Shown piece by piece: positions 41,942-50,270 of a DNA stretch of 64,000 nt (position 1 is the first letter of the stretch; each line of letters starts with the position of its first letter). Source of the stretch: Georgenia yuyongxinii. Lineage in GTDB: Bacteria > Actinomycetota > Actinomycetes > Actinomycetales > Actinomycetaceae. The notes below the pieces were generated by a model, which searched no databases, was not told the origin of the DNA, and was given only the letters and a program-made list of their open reading frames with translations. The DNA is taken from assembly GCF_006352065.1 (NCBI RefSeq), contig NZ_CP040915.1, forward strand, positions 3,844,001-3,908,000, written 5' to 3'. The position numbers and the translations under genes were made by a program.

Positions 41942-43225
41942 GTGACGGACGCGACCGGGGACAGCCGGGCGGACTGGCTGCACCTGCCGGAGGTGGCCGA
42001 CGCCCGCCGGCGCACCACGACGACGCTGCTGGCGGCGCAGGTGCTCGGGTCGCTCGGGATCGGCGCGGCACCGTCCGTGGGAGTGCTGCTCGCCGAGTCG
42101 GTGGCCGGGTCGGAGACCTGGGCCGGCATCGCCCGGGCGGCCACCACGGTCGGGGCTGCGCTGCTCGCGCTGCCGCTGGCCTCACTGGCGGCCCGGCACG
42201 GCCGGGCGCGTTCCCTCGCGCTGGGGTGGTCGCTCGCGGCCGCCGGCGCCGGCCTCCTCGTGCTTGCCGCGGTCACCGTCTCCGTGCCCCTGCTCGTGCT
42301 CGGCATGCTGGGAATGGGCGGCGGCGCGGCCACCCAGCTCCGAGCCCGTTTCGCCGCGACCGACCTGGCCGAGCCGGACCGGCGGGCCCGCAGCCTCGCA
42401 CTGGTGGTCTGGGTGGGCACGCTGGGCGCAGTGGCCGGGCCGAACCTCGGGGTTCCCGGGGCGCCTGTCGAGGCGTGGGCGGGCCTGCCGCCGCTGGCAG
42501 GCGCGTTCGCGATCGGCGGGGTGCTGCTTGCGGTGACTGCCGTGGTCGTGCGGGTGGGGCTGCGCCCCGACCCCCTGCTCCTCGCCCAGCGTCACGTCGC
42601 GGCAGCCGCGGTGGGGCCCCGCCTCGCCCCGGGCCGGGCTGGTCTCTCCGAGGCGCTGGGGCTGGTGCGGGCGTCGCCGCCGGCCCGCCTGGCGCTGCTG
42701 TCGCTGGTGCTTGCCCACGTGTCGATGGTGTCCGTGATGACGATGACCCCCGTGCACCTGAGCCACCAGGGCGGCACGATCACCTTCATCGGGCTGACCA
42801 TCAGCCTGCACGTGCTCGGCATGTTCGCGTTCGCCCCGGTGGTCGGTGCCGCGGCCGACCGGTACGGACAGGTACCGGTCATCATCGCCGGGCAGGGCGT
42901 CCTCGCCGCGGCGGCGGTGGTGGGAGCCACCGGTGCGGGGTCGCCGACGGTGGTCGCCGTCGCGCTGACCCTGCTGGGGCTGGGCTGGTCCGTGGTCACC
43001 GTGCCCGCCTCGGCGCTGTTGTCCGAGTCCGTGCCCGCGCCGGCCCGTCCCCTCGTGCAAGGCCTGGGCGACACCGCGATGAACGCAGCCGCCGCACTGG
43101 GAGCGATCGCCTCGGGGCCACTCATGGCACTGCTCGGGTTCCCGATGCTGGCCGCACTCGCCGGCCTTGTGGTGGTGCCGGTGCTGTGGCAGCTGCTGCG
43201 CCGGCGGGTGGCGGTCACCGGCTGA
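41942..43225 (+). CDS. Major facilitator superfamily transporter
   Basis: A 427-residue carrier with about 12 hydrophobic helices. The loop between helices 2 and 3, ASLAARHGRARSLALGWSL, and the equivalent GAAADRYGQVPVIIAGQG in the second half match the MFS A-motif. An N-terminal soluble tail reads DATGDSRADWLHLPEVADAR. It opens with GTG 41942, 10 nt after the Fe-S gene stop, so the two are probably co-transcribed. Substrate cannot be inferred. A strong bidirectional terminator follows. Confidence 0.9.
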   Translation: MTDATGDSRADWLHLPEVADARRRTTTTLLAAQVLGSLGIGAAPSVGVLLAESVAGSETWAGIARAATTVGAALLALPLASLAARHGRARSLALGWSLAAAGAGLLVLAAVTVSVPLLVLGMLGMGGGAATQLRARFAATDLAEPDRRARSLALVVWVGTLGAVAGPNLGVPGAPVEAWAGLPPLAGAFAIGGVLLAVTAVVVRVGLRPDPLLLAQRHVAAAAVGPRLAPGRAGLSEALGLVRASPPARLALLSLVLAHVSMVSVMTMTPVHLSHQGGTITFIGLTISLHVLGMFAFAPVVGAAADRYGQVPVIIAGQGVLAAAAVVGATGAGSPTVVAVALTLLGLGWSVVTVPASALLSESVPAPARPLVQGLGDTAMNAAAALGAIASGPLMALLGFPMLAALAGLVVVPVLWQLLRRRVAVTG

Positions 43226-43264
43226 GACGAGCCGCATGGGGCTGCGGGTCGCCGGTCGGCGCAC

Positions 43265-43297
43265 GACAGGGGCCCGGCGCACGGCCGGGCCCCTGTC
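43265..43297. terminator. Bidirectional terminator between MFS and PRC-barrel genes
   Basis: GACAGGGGCCCGGC (43265-43278) and GCCGGGCCCCTGTC (43284-43297) form a perfect 14-bp stem with a 5-nt loop between convergent genes. No T-run, but a strong G+C stem is usual in high-GC genomes. Confidence 0.75.
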
Positions 43298-43337
43298 TCA
43301 GCAGTCCGTCAGGACGACGTGGCCGCGACGCCGTTCG

Positions 43338-44141
43338 TCACCGGCGCACGTCGCGGTCCGTGTCGGTCTCCACCCGCTCCTTGCGAACCTGCTCGGTGAC
43401 CTCGCGCTGCTCGGTCACCGTGTCCTTGCCGAGGGAGACCTTCTCAACGGGCACGGTTTCCTTGTCCACGACCACCTCGTCCTCGTGGAGCGTCACCTCC
43501 GCGACGTCATCCCCGATCTGGCCCGAGACGCGGTCGCCCGCGGTCACGGGCTCACGCTCGAGGCGGACCTCTTCACGGGTGACCGGCACGGTCTTGGTGA
43601 CGTTCTCGGTGACGACGTACTTGCGCAGCCGGACCTTGCCGGCCTCACGCTGCCGGGTGCCGACGTCCACGCGCTCCTCCGAGCGGATCACCGAGGCGTC
43701 GTCGACGTCGCGGCGGTCGCGGTCGGTGTTCGTCGTGGCGGCCGTGCCTGCCGTGGTGCCGGTCGTGCCGGCCATGCCCGTCGTCGTCCCAGAGGTGTCG
43801 CCGTACCCGGACGTCGCGTAGTCCAGGCCGTAGTAGCGGTAGAGGTCCTCCTCCTCCTGGGGGGTGAGGTGCTGGTCCGCGTCCACCCGCGGGGCATCCT
43901 TGACCATGGCCTTGTCGTAGGGCACCCGGAGGTCGTCGCCCTGGGCCGTTGCCCGGTCGAGCGGGATGAAGGACTCCGAGGTGCCGAAGAGACCGGTCTT
44001 CACGGTGACCCAGGTCGGCTCGCCGGTGACGTCGTCCAGGAACAGCTGCCCGATGGAGCCGATCTTGTCGCCGGAGTCGGAGACAACGGCCCCTTTGCCA
44101 TTGGCGAGCTGCTGGATGTGGGTGGTGGTGATCGAAGTCAT
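43338..44141 (-). CDS. PRC-barrel and YsnF/AvaK (DUF2382) domain protein
   Basis: Stress-associated protein of 267 residues. Residues ~5-85 are a PRC-barrel (VVSDSGDKIGSIGQLFLDDV, ESFIPLDRATAQGDDLRVPY). Then comes a Thr/Gly-rich linker (~115-140, GTTTGMAGTTGTTAGTAATT). The YsnF/AvaK domain follows (~150-255), with its threefold E-x-V/L pattern: RSEERVDVGTRQREAGKVRL, VTENVTKTVPVTREEVRLER and LHEDEVVVDKETVPVEKVSL. ATG 44141 follows AAGGAGAG. Such proteins are often induced by stress; binding partners are unknown. Confidence 0.88.
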   Translation of the reverse strand: MTSITTTHIQQLANGKGAVVSDSGDKIGSIGQLFLDDVTGEPTWVTVKTGLFGTSESFIPLDRATAQGDDLRVPYDKAMVKDAPRVDADQHLTPQEEEDLYRYYGLDYATSGYGDTSGTTTGMAGTTGTTAGTAATTNTDRDRRDVDDASVIRSEERVDVGTRQREAGKVRLRKYVVTENVTKTVPVTREEVRLEREPVTAGDRVSGQIGDDVAEVTLHEDEVVVDKETVPVEKVSLGKDTVTEQREVTEQVRKERVETDTDRDVRR

Positions 44142-44521
44142 GTGCGTCTCTCCTTGCTGGTTCGACGGCGGCGCCTGTCGTCCCGGGGGAGGGCCGAGCA
44201 CGCCCCGGAGGGGCTGGCGCCGCTGGATTGCCTTGCCCAGTCAGGTTAGGCACGACCGGTTCACCCCCGCACGTCGAACGCGCCACAATCGCGTCAGTAT
44301 TTTGTCGAGTGGTCGGACCGTCCGCCGAGCCGCTCCGTAGCGGCCGCTCCGCAGCAGCCGTCGTTCGGCTGTTTCGCGCGGGAAACTGAGGGAGCGCCAG
44401 CGTAGGTGACCTCGCCAGCGGATTGGACAAATGCGGACGCAATCGTTTCACAACCGCTTCACAGAGCACTGTCCCCAGCGTTCGCGGCGCCCCGGTGTCG
44501 GCCAGCGGCCAGCGTCCGGCT
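44142..44521. other. Intergenic region, 380 bp
   Basis: No gene or RNA recognised. It should contain the promoter of the leftward PRC-barrel gene. The A+T-richer stretch GTCAGTATTTTGTCGAG near 44296-44312 is the most likely part. The right half ends at the stop of the leftward 296-aa gene. No terminator-like hairpin was seen. Confidence 0.35.
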
Positions 44522-45412
44522 TCAGCCGGCGAGGTCACCCGGGTCCACCAGGAAGCCGTCGTCGTCGACGACCTCGCCACCGACGAGGGCCTGCAGGGCA
44601 CCGGCGGCACGCTCGATCAGTTCTGCCGCTCGTGCGCGTGAACGGCGGACCTGCAGCGGGGGCCGGCCCCGGAAGGCCTGCTCCGGATGGGCCGGACGCC
44701 ACCGGATCTCGTAGCCGACCACGCCCCCGGCAGCCCAGTCGGTCCCGCGCAGGACGGTGGGCACCTCGTCCAGACCCGCCGCCTCGATCTCCAGGAGATC
44801 ACCGTCGCCAAGGTCCGAAAGAAGCATGTAGCCCTCGAGCTCCTGACCAGCGAGCTCCTCCGGAATGTCGTCCAGGGCCGAACGAACGGCCGGCAAGGTC
44901 TGCCGGAGCACCTGGAGCCCGGCGTCGTGGTCGAGCCAGACCGGGGCGAGGACGGTCAGGTCGATGGCGGCGTCGGCGTCGGGCACGACGACGGCGCCCG
45001 TGCCCGCCACCCGCAGGGCGCCGCGCAGCCGCCGCGCGATGGCGCGCAGGTGACCGAGCGCCTCCGCCTCGACGCCGGTGGGCACACCGCTGGGGAAGGC
45101 GTCGAGCAGGGGGTCGACGCCGCGCAGCTCGGCCGGCAGCGCGGCGCCGCGCTGCACCGGGCAGCTCAGGAGGTAGGCCTGCCGGGCCCATGCGGGAAGG
45201 TCGAAGGATCGGAGGAGGTCCGACTCGAGCGTCCAGGGGCCGGTCAGGTGCACGCCCGGCATGAGCTGAAGCTCGGCCGGGCCCGACCAGCCGGCGTCGG
45301 TGCTGCGTGAGACGGCGAGCGCCTCGACGTCCTGCGAGGTGACGTCCTCGGCGAGCACCAGCAGGTGGTGCGGGTCCGCGAGCACGCGGTCAAGGGTGGA
45401 TGGTTGCGACAT
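44522..45412 (-). CDS. Conserved protein of unknown function next to dcd
   Basis: A 296-residue cytosolic protein I do not recognise. It is Leu/Ala/Asp-rich with no membrane segment. Distinct pieces are DPHHLLVLAEDVTSQDVEAL near the start, MPGVHLTGPWTLESDLLRSF, DLPAWARQAYLLSCPVQRG, VEAEALGHLRAIARRLRGAL, VVVPDADAAIDLTVLAPVWL and the C-terminal VVGYEIRWRPAHPEQAFRGR. The last block looks like a substrate or nucleic-acid contact. It follows dcd by 12 nt on the same strand, so the two are likely co-transcribed, which hints at nucleotide metabolism but does not prove it. Confidence 0.75.
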   Translation of the reverse strand: MSQPSTLDRVLADPHHLLVLAEDVTSQDVEALAVSRSTDAGWSGPAELQLMPGVHLTGPWTLESDLLRSFDLPAWARQAYLLSCPVQRGAALPAELRGVDPLLDAFPSGVPTGVEAEALGHLRAIARRLRGALRVAGTGAVVVPDADAAIDLTVLAPVWLDHDAGLQVLRQTLPAVRSALDDIPEELAGQELEGYMLLSDLGDGDLLEIEAAGLDEVPTVLRGTDWAAGGVVGYEIRWRPAHPEQAFRGRPPLQVRRSRARAAELIERAAGALQALVGGEVVDDDGFLVDPGDLAG

Positions 45413-45424
45413 CGTGCGCCCAGG

Positions 45425-46003
45425 TCAGGAGATGGTGGTGCGCTGGAAGTTGACATGGGAGCGCGAGGCCGTCGGGCCACGCTGCCCCTGGTAGCGCGAG
45501 CCACGGGCGCCGGAGCCGTAGGGCGCCTCGGCCGCCGAGCTGAGCTTGAAGAAGCAGAGCTGGCCGATCTTCATGCCCGGCCAGAGCATGATTGGCATCG
45601 TCGCGGTGTTCGAGAGTTCGAGCGTGACGTGCCCGGTGAAGCCGGGGTCGATGAACCCGGCGGTGGAGTGGGTGAGCAGGCCCAGCCGGCCGAGGGACGA
45701 CTTGCCCTCCAGCCTGGCGGCAATGTCGTCCGGCAACGTCACGGACTCGTAGGTGGCACCGAGGACGAACTCGCCCGGGTGCAGCACCAGGGGGGTGTCC
45801 GGGCCGGTGTCCACCAGACGGGTGAGCTCGGGCTGCGGCTGAGAGGGGTCGATGACCGGGTACTTGTGGTTGTCGAACAGCCGGAAGAGCCGATCGAGGC
45901 GCACGTCGAGGCTGGCCGGCTGGACCATCTCGGGCTCGTACGGGTCGAGCTTGACCCTGCCGGCGTCGATCTGGGCACGAATGTCGCGGTCAGAGAGCAG
46001 CAC
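45425..46003 (-). CDS. dcd: dCTP deaminase
   Basis: Converts dCTP to dUTP, or directly to dUMP in the bifunctional actinobacterial form. The 192-residue homotrimeric protein shows [60 protein letters not shown], the active-site [20 protein letters not shown] and [20 protein letters not shown]. The C-terminal [13 protein letters not shown] closes the nucleotide site. Length and sequence match the Mycobacterium-type enzyme, so bifunctional dUMP-forming activity is plausible but inferred. The unknown 296-aa gene follows. Confidence 0.95.
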   Translation of the reverse strand: MLLSDRDIRAQIDAGRVKLDPYEPEMVQPASLDVRLDRLFRLFDNHKYPVIDPSQPQPELTRLVDTGPDTPLVLHPGEFVLGATYESVTLPDDIAARLEGKSSLGRLGLLTHSTAGFIDPGFTGHVTLELSNTATMPIMLWPGMKIGQLCFFKLSSAAEAPYGSGARGSRYQGQRGPTASRSHVNFQRTTIS

Positions 46004-46083
46004 GCGTGCGATTGTGCCACCGACCGCACGAGCAGCCGCCGCCGGCTCACCTGGGGAACGAACTGCCCGGGGGCCGCTGCCGG

Positions 46084-46707
46084 TTAGTTCCTGAGCGGAC
46101 GCCCCGTCGCGTCGGTGCTGTACTGACCGGTCTGGGCGGTCGCGAAGAGGATGCCCTCGACGATCCCCCAGATCTCCAGCCCGATCAGCACCAGCACGGC
46201 GATCGGGAGGAACAGGCCGAGGGTGACGATGCTCAGCACCCAGCTGCCCAGGTTCAGGCCGAGCTGGAGCCAGCCGCGGCTCATGTACCCGGCGTAGAAG
46301 TTGTGGATGCCCAGCGAGCCTAAGAAGATCCCCAGGACGCAGGCGAGAACGCGCGACTTCGCGTAGGGGTCGACGTAAGCGCCGTAACCGTAGCCGGGCT
46401 GGCCGTAGCCGGGCTGGCCGTAGCCGGGCTGGCCGTAGCCGGGCTGGCCGTAGCCGGGCTGGCCGTAGCCGGGCTGGCCGTAGCCGGGCTGGCCGTAGCC
46501 GGGCTGGCCGTAGCCGGGCTGGCCGTAGCCGGGCTGACCGTAGCCGGGCTGGCCGTAGCCGGGTTCACCGGTGACCGGGTCTGTGAAGCCAGCCTGCCCC
46601 TGCGCCGGGTTGTCGACCGCGTCTCGTGACGAGTCTTGCGGCGCCTGCCATCCCTCCTGGCGCTCGCCGCGCGACTCGTCGGGCCCGGGCTGCGTGGGGG
46701 AAGTCAT
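46084..46707 (-). CDS. TM2 domain protein with eleven GYGQP repeats
   Basis: A 207-residue membrane protein. An acidic N-terminus (~1-47) is followed by eleven contiguous GYGQP pentapeptides (about 49-103). A TM2 domain comes next, with two helices flanking the family motif: [20 protein letters not shown] then [20 protein letters not shown], and a third hydrophobic stretch [20 protein letters not shown]. The Gly/Tyr/Gln/Pro region is low-complexity and probably flexible or prone to self-association. TM2 proteins have no settled function. ATG 46707. Confidence 0.88.
   Translation of the reverse strand: MTSPTQPGPDESRGERQEGWQAPQDSSRDAVDNPAQGQAGFTDPVTGEPGYGQPGYGQPGYGQPGYGQPGYGQPGYGQPGYGQPGYGQPGYGQPGYGQPGYGQPGYGYGAYVDPYAKSRVLACVLGIFLGSLGIHNFYAGYMSRGWLQLGLNLGSWVLSIVTLGLFLPIAVLVLIGLEIWGIVEGILFATAQTGQYSTDATGRPLRN
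46396..46560. repeat. Eleven 15-bp tandem repeats inside the TM2 gene
   Basis: GGGCTGGCCGTAGCC is repeated head to tail eleven times. Ten units are identical and one (46531-46545) has a single silent change (GGGCTGACC). Near-identity at the DNA level indicates recent expansion or active slippage; copy number should vary between strains without breaking the frame. Confidence 0.95.
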
Positions 46708-46783
46708 CGCCCTGCTCTCTCGCTAGAGTTTCGTCGCACGCCACACGGATAGGTATAGTGGCGGCGCGCTCAAGTTAGCGCAC

Positions 46784-46857
46784 GCGGGTGTAGTTCAATG
46801 GTAGAACTTCAGCTTCCCAAGCTGATAGCGCGGGTTCGATTCCCGTCACCCGCTCCA
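46784..46857 (+). tRNA. tRNA-Gly (anticodon CCC)
   Basis: Cloverleaf: acceptor stem GCGGGTG/CACCCGC, D-arm GTTCAATGGTAGAAC, anticodon stem TCAGC/GCTGA with 7-nt loop TTCCCAA (anticodon CCC), T-arm CGGGTTCGATTCCCG, discriminator T and an encoded CCA at 46855-46857. Reads GGG codons. A promoter-like GGTATAGTG lies at about 46752-46760. It is immediately followed by an arsC remnant. Confidence 0.97.
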
Positions 46858-46859
46858 TC

Positions 46860-47290
46860 CTTCGGCCAGGCCGGGAGGCTCGCGTCCCAGCCCGCCCCGG
46901 CGTCCTGCTCGTCTGCGTCCACGACGCCAGCCGCTCGCAGATGGTTGCTGCCTGGCTCCACCACCTCTCCGCCGGTGCGATCGAGGTCCGCTCCGCCGGC
47001 TCGGCGCCGGCAGACCAGGTCAACACCTCGGCCGTGCTGGTCATGGTGGGGGTGGGCATCGATATCGCCACCGAGCAGCCCAAGGTGCTGACCACCGAGG
47101 CGGTCATGGAGTCCGACGTCGTCATCACCATGGGCTGCGGAGACGCTTGCCCATCTTTCCCGGGCAAGCGCCACGAGGACTGGGAGCTGGACGACCCGGC
47201 CGGCAAGAGCGTCGCGGGCGTGCGCCGGTGCGCGACGAGATCAACGCCTGGGCTGATGAGCTCGTCGCGAGCCTCGTACCCGCCCGTTGA
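46860..47290 (+). pseudogene. Arsenate reductase (LMW-phosphatase-type ArsC) remnant
   Basis: Sequence of a thioredoxin/mycothiol-coupled arsenate reductase. The P-loop CVHDASRSQM (from 46914) is kept, followed by EVRSAGSAPADQVNTSAVLV, GIDIATEQPKVLTTEAV, VVITMGCGDACPSFPGKR and LDDPAGKSVAGV. Two defects are visible. No ATG, GTG or TTG exists in frame between the tRNA and the catalytic Cys. The frame also breaks near 47227, where one extra C would continue into VRDEINAWADELVASLV and a stop at 47288-47290. It abuts tRNA-Gly, while arsM and arsR survive 2 kb downstream, so it looks like part of a disrupted arsenic island. Confidence 0.8.
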
Positions 47291-47391
47291 CCGGGTGAAT
47301 CTTTTCGATTCCCCTTCTCTCACGCGAACGGTCCCGTCACGATGGGAAGCGCCCGGGGACGCGCCCGCTGGCATCGAGGCAGGGGAACCTC

Positions 47392-48885
47392 ATGGACGTC
47401 GCCCGTCGACGCGGGGCACACGCCACGCTCGCCACCGTTGCCGTGCTCGCCTCCGCACTGGCGCTCAGCTCGGCCGCCACCGCCGCGCCCGGCAAGCCCG
47501 GCGAGCCGCGCTATTCCGCCGGTGCTGCGGGCGCCGGTGACCCGTACTTCCCTCTTGCGGGCAACGGCGGCATCGATGTCCAGCACTACGACCTCGACCT
47601 TCGGTACACCCCGCCGGCCCCCGCGCCGGCCCCGCTCGAGGGCCGGCTCACGGCGGTCGCCACCATCGATCTCACCGCCACCCAGGACCTGGACCAGTTC
47701 AACCTCGATCTCCGCGGCCTCACCGCGACGTCCGTGACCGTCGACGGCAAGCCGGCCTCGTTCACCCAGCCCGGCGCCCTCGCGGTCGAGCGGCCCGAGG
47801 GCTCAACGCCTCAACCGAACGAGCTCGTCATCACGCCGCGGCCCAAGCTGAAGGAGGGCCGTACGGCCGAGGTGGTGATCGAGTACGGCGGCACGACCAA
47901 ACAGCCTGTCGACATCGAGGGCGTGCCGTACGGCTGGGTGACCACCCGGGACGGCGCGATGGTGGCGAGCGAGCCGGAGGGGTCGGCGACGTGGTTCCCC
48001 GTCAGCGACCACCCGACGGACAAGGCGACGTTCACGTTCGACGTCACGGTGCCCGAGGGGCTCGTGGCCGTCGCCAACGGCGACCTCACTGGTGACACGA
48101 CCACCGGCGGCTGGACCACGTGGTCCTGGGACGCCCCGGACCTGATGGCTCCGTACCTCGCCACGGCGACCGTGGGCAACTTCGAGCTGGCCGAGTACAC
48201 GACGGAGGCGGGCGTGCCGATCATCGACGCCGTCGACCGCGACATCGCCGGCACCAACCGCACGACCACCGTCGCGACGCTCGCCCTGACCGGCGAGATG
48301 ATGAAGTTCTTCGAGCATGTCTACGGCGAGTACCCCTTCATCGCCTACGGCTCGATCGTCGACGACGACTCCCTCGGGTATGCCCTCGAGACGCAGACCC
48401 GGTCGCTGTTCTCCCGCCGCGCCACCGAGGGCACTGCCGCGCACGAGCTCGCGCACTCCTGGGTGGGAAACGCCGTCAGCCCAGAGCGCTGGGCCGACAT
48501 CTGGCTCAACGAGGGCTGGGCCACCTACAGCGAGTGGCTCTGGGCCGAGCACCGCGGCGGCGCCACGGCACAGGCCGCCTTCGAGACTGTCATGGAGATC
48601 CCCGCCGACGACGAGTTCTGGGACGTCGTCGTCGCGGACCCCGGTCCCACGGGCCTGTTCCTGGCGGCGATCTACGACCGCGGCGCCGCCACAATCCACG
48701 CCCTGCGCGTCAAGATCGGCGACAAGGCCTTCTTCGAGCTGACCCACGAGTGGGTCGACCGCCACGACGACGCCACCGCGACCACGGCCGACTTCGAGGC
48801 CCTGGCCGAGGAGATCTCCGGGCAGGACCTCGACGCCTTCTTCGCCGCTTGGCTGCACACCCCGGAGAAGCCGACCGACTGGTAG
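47392..48885 (+). CDS. Secreted M1 family metallopeptidase
   Basis: Zinc aminopeptidase-like protein of 497 residues with an N-terminal signal peptide (ATLATVAVLASALALSSAATA, cleavage after AAA/ATA). The M1 catalytic motif HExxH-x18-E is complete: His351-Glu352-Leu-Ala-His355 and Glu374 (WLNEGWATYSEWLW). The exopeptidase GAMEN motif is replaced by YALETQTRS, as in many bacterial secreted M1 enzymes. The C-terminal helical domain of large aminopeptidases is missing, so the length is at the short end. ATG 47392 follows AGGGGAA. Substrates unknown. Confidence 0.92.
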   Translation: MDVARRRGAHATLATVAVLASALALSSAATAAPGKPGEPRYSAGAAGAGDPYFPLAGNGGIDVQHYDLDLRYTPPAPAPAPLEGRLTAVATIDLTATQDLDQFNLDLRGLTATSVTVDGKPASFTQPGALAVERPEGSTPQPNELVITPRPKLKEGRTAEVVIEYGGTTKQPVDIEGVPYGWVTTRDGAMVASEPEGSATWFPVSDHPTDKATFTFDVTVPEGLVAVANGDLTGDTTTGGWTTWSWDAPDLMAPYLATATVGNFELAEYTTEAGVPIIDAVDRDIAGTNRTTTVATLALTGEMMKFFEHVYGEYPFIAYGSIVDDDSLGYALETQTRSLFSRRATEGTAAHELAHSWVGNAVSPERWADIWLNEGWATYSEWLWAEHRGGATAQAAFETVMEIPADDEFWDVVVADPGPTGLFLAAIYDRGAATIHALRVKIGDKAFFELTHEWVDRHDDATATTADFEALAEEISGQDLDAFFAAWLHTPEKPTDW

Positions 48886-48938
48886 GCAACCGACCTCGCC
48901 GGGGAGCCGCCCGCCGCGCACGCGGCCGGGCTCGGGCG

Positions 48939-48944
48939 TAGCGT
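48939..48944 (+). promoter_or_regulatory. -10 box TAGCGT of a probable leaderless transcript (VOC protein)
   Basis: TAGCGT lies 8 nt before the ATG at 48953; no RBS. Confidence 0.4.
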
Positions 48945-48952
48945 CCGGGACT

Positions 48953-49336
48953 ATGGACTTTCGCCTCGAGCTCGTCCAGGTGCCGGTCTCCGACGTCGAC
49001 CGCGCCATCGCGTTCTACACCGAGAAGGCCGGGTTCGTGCTCGACCACGACCACGACGTGGGTGGCGGGATCCGCTTCGTCCAGCTCACGCCCCCAGGTT
49101 CGCCGGCGTCGATCTCGTTCGGCTCCGGCCTGACGGCCATGACGCCCGGGTCGCTCGAGGGGCTGCAGATGGTGGTCACCGACATCGAGGCCGCCCGCGC
49201 GGAGCTTGCGGGGCGCGGGCTCGCCGTGAGCGAGATCCAGGACCTGCCCTGGGGCTCCTTCGTCTTCTTCAGCGACCCGGACGGCAACGGCTGGGCGGTG
49301 CAGCAGATCACCCCGCGCGACCCCGCCGAGGCGTGA
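48953..49336 (+). CDS. VOC family (glyoxalase-like) protein
   Basis: A 127-residue single VOC protein with two half-modules: LVQVPVSDVDRAIAFYTEKA, GIRFVQLTPPGSPASISFGS, LQMVVTDIEAARAELAGRGL and the C-terminal FVFFSDPDGNGWAVQQI. The FYTEKAGFVLDHDHDVG segment is typical of short actinobacterial VOC proteins. The final metal-ligand Glu is Gln (AVQQ), so classical catalysis is doubtful. It is convergent with arsM, and VOC proteins are sometimes part of ars clusters, but the sequence is not of the ArsI C-As lyase type as far as I can see. Confidence 0.82.
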   Translation: MDFRLELVQVPVSDVDRAIAFYTEKAGFVLDHDHDVGGGIRFVQLTPPGSPASISFGSGLTAMTPGSLEGLQMVVTDIEAARAELAGRGLAVSEIQDLPWGSFVFFSDPDGNGWAVQQITPRDPAEA

Positions 49337-49358
49337 GAGCGGCGCCACCACAGGTCCA

Positions 49359-50174
49359 TCAGGCTTCCTCCTGCTCGTCGTCGTTGCTGTGCCCCTGTCC
49401 GGTGACCGCCGCGGGCTTGTGCGCCCGGACGATCGCGGCGTGCATGCCGTCGGCCACCTCGTGCGTGAACGTCACCGTCGCGTCGACGAACCCTGCGGCC
49501 GCGAGGCCGTCGAGGTAGTCCTGACGGGAGAGCGCCCCGGCGATGCAGCCCACGTGGGAGCCGCGCGCCAGGCGGTCGGCGTGCGTGAGCCGGTCCTCCG
49601 CGACGACGTCGCTGATGCCGATGCGCCCACCGGGGGCGAGCACGCGACCCATCTCCGCGAGGACGGCTGGCTTGTCGGTGGAGAGGTTGACCACGCAGTT
49701 GGAGATGACCACGTCGACCGCGGCGTCGGGCAGCGGTACGTCCTCGATCGTGCCATCGAGGAACTCAACGTTGGTGGCACCGGCGCGGGCAGCGTTGGCG
49801 CGGGCGAGCTGCAACATCTCCTCGGTCATGTCCACGCCGTAGGCGTACCCCTCGGGCCCCACCCGGCGGGCGGAGAGCAGGACGTCGATGCCGCCGCCCG
49901 AGCCGAGATCGAGTACCCGCTCACCAGGGTGGAGATCGGCGACGGCGACGGGGTTGCCGCAGCCCAACGAGGCCAGCACGGCTTCCTCGGGCAGGTCCGC
50001 GGTGCTGGCCGGGTCGTACAGCCGGACGCCGAAGCGCTGGTCGGTCTCCAGGGGTTGGGCGGGGCCACAGCACCCGTCGTCGCAGCAGCCCGAGGCGTCC
50101 CGCCTGCCGACGGCCCGGGCCGCGGCGGCGTAGTGGTCGCGAACCTGCTCGCGCAGGTCGTCTGTCGCGCTCAT
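49359..50174 (-). CDS. arsM: Arsenite methyltransferase
   Basis: SAM-dependent methylation of As(III) to volatile or less toxic species. The 271-residue protein has the SAM motif VLDLGSGGGIDVLLSARRVG, YGVDMTEEMLQLARANAARA and DVPLPDAAVDVVISNCVVNL with the conserved active-site Cys (SNCVVN), followed by GSHVGCIAGALSRQDYLDGL with the second Cys. An N-terminal cysteine cluster (GCCDDGCCG) is also present. The start is ATG 50174 (MSATDDL) or ATG 50183. It is divergent from arsR across ~95 bp that carry a TTGACA box and dyad elements, so it is likely ArsR-controlled and arsenite-induced. Confidence 0.92.
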   Translation of the reverse strand: MSATDDLREQVRDHYAAAARAVGRRDASGCCDDGCCGPAQPLETDQRFGVRLYDPASTADLPEEAVLASLGCGNPVAVADLHPGERVLDLGSGGGIDVLLSARRVGPEGYAYGVDMTEEMLQLARANAARAGATNVEFLDGTIEDVPLPDAAVDVVISNCVVNLSTDKPAVLAEMGRVLAPGGRIGISDVVAEDRLTHADRLARGSHVGCIAGALSRQDYLDGLAAAGFVDATVTFTHEVADGMHAAIVRAHKPAAVTGQGHSNDDEQEEA

Positions 50175-50183
50175 GGGCTCCAT

Positions 50184-50270
50184 CCATCGAAGTTCGTCGA
50201 TGCATGAGATTGCCACCACCATCGACATCTGTCAATATCGACGCGCATCAATAGTTGGTAGGGTCGTCGC
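50184..50270. promoter_or_regulatory. arsM/arsR divergent promoter-operator region
   Basis: A+T-rich 87-bp spacer. For arsM (minus strand) TTGACA (complement of 50230-50235) and CAATCT 17 nt further downstream (50207-50212) form a -35/-10 pair. For arsR, TAGGGT (50259-50264) lies 6 nt before its ATG, which implies a leaderless mRNA. CATCGA-N6-TCGATG (50185-50202) and the repeated TCAATA and ATCGAC elements (50221-50252) are candidate ArsR sites. Confidence 0.6.

Noticed and set aside
46396-46560. Regular short repeats suggestive of a CRISPR array
   Set aside because: Units are contiguous 15-mers without spacers and encode GYGQP in a real gene. No cas genes are present.
47392-48885. Classical M1 aminopeptidase N (PepN)
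   Set aside because: The protein is secreted, only 497 residues, and lacks GAMEN and the large C-terminal domain, so I kept the general M1 call without a gene symbol.
48953-49336. VOC protein as ArsI (C-As lyase) of the ars cluster
   Set aside because: No vicinal cysteine pair typical of ArsI is present, and it is convergent with, not part of, the arsM unit.
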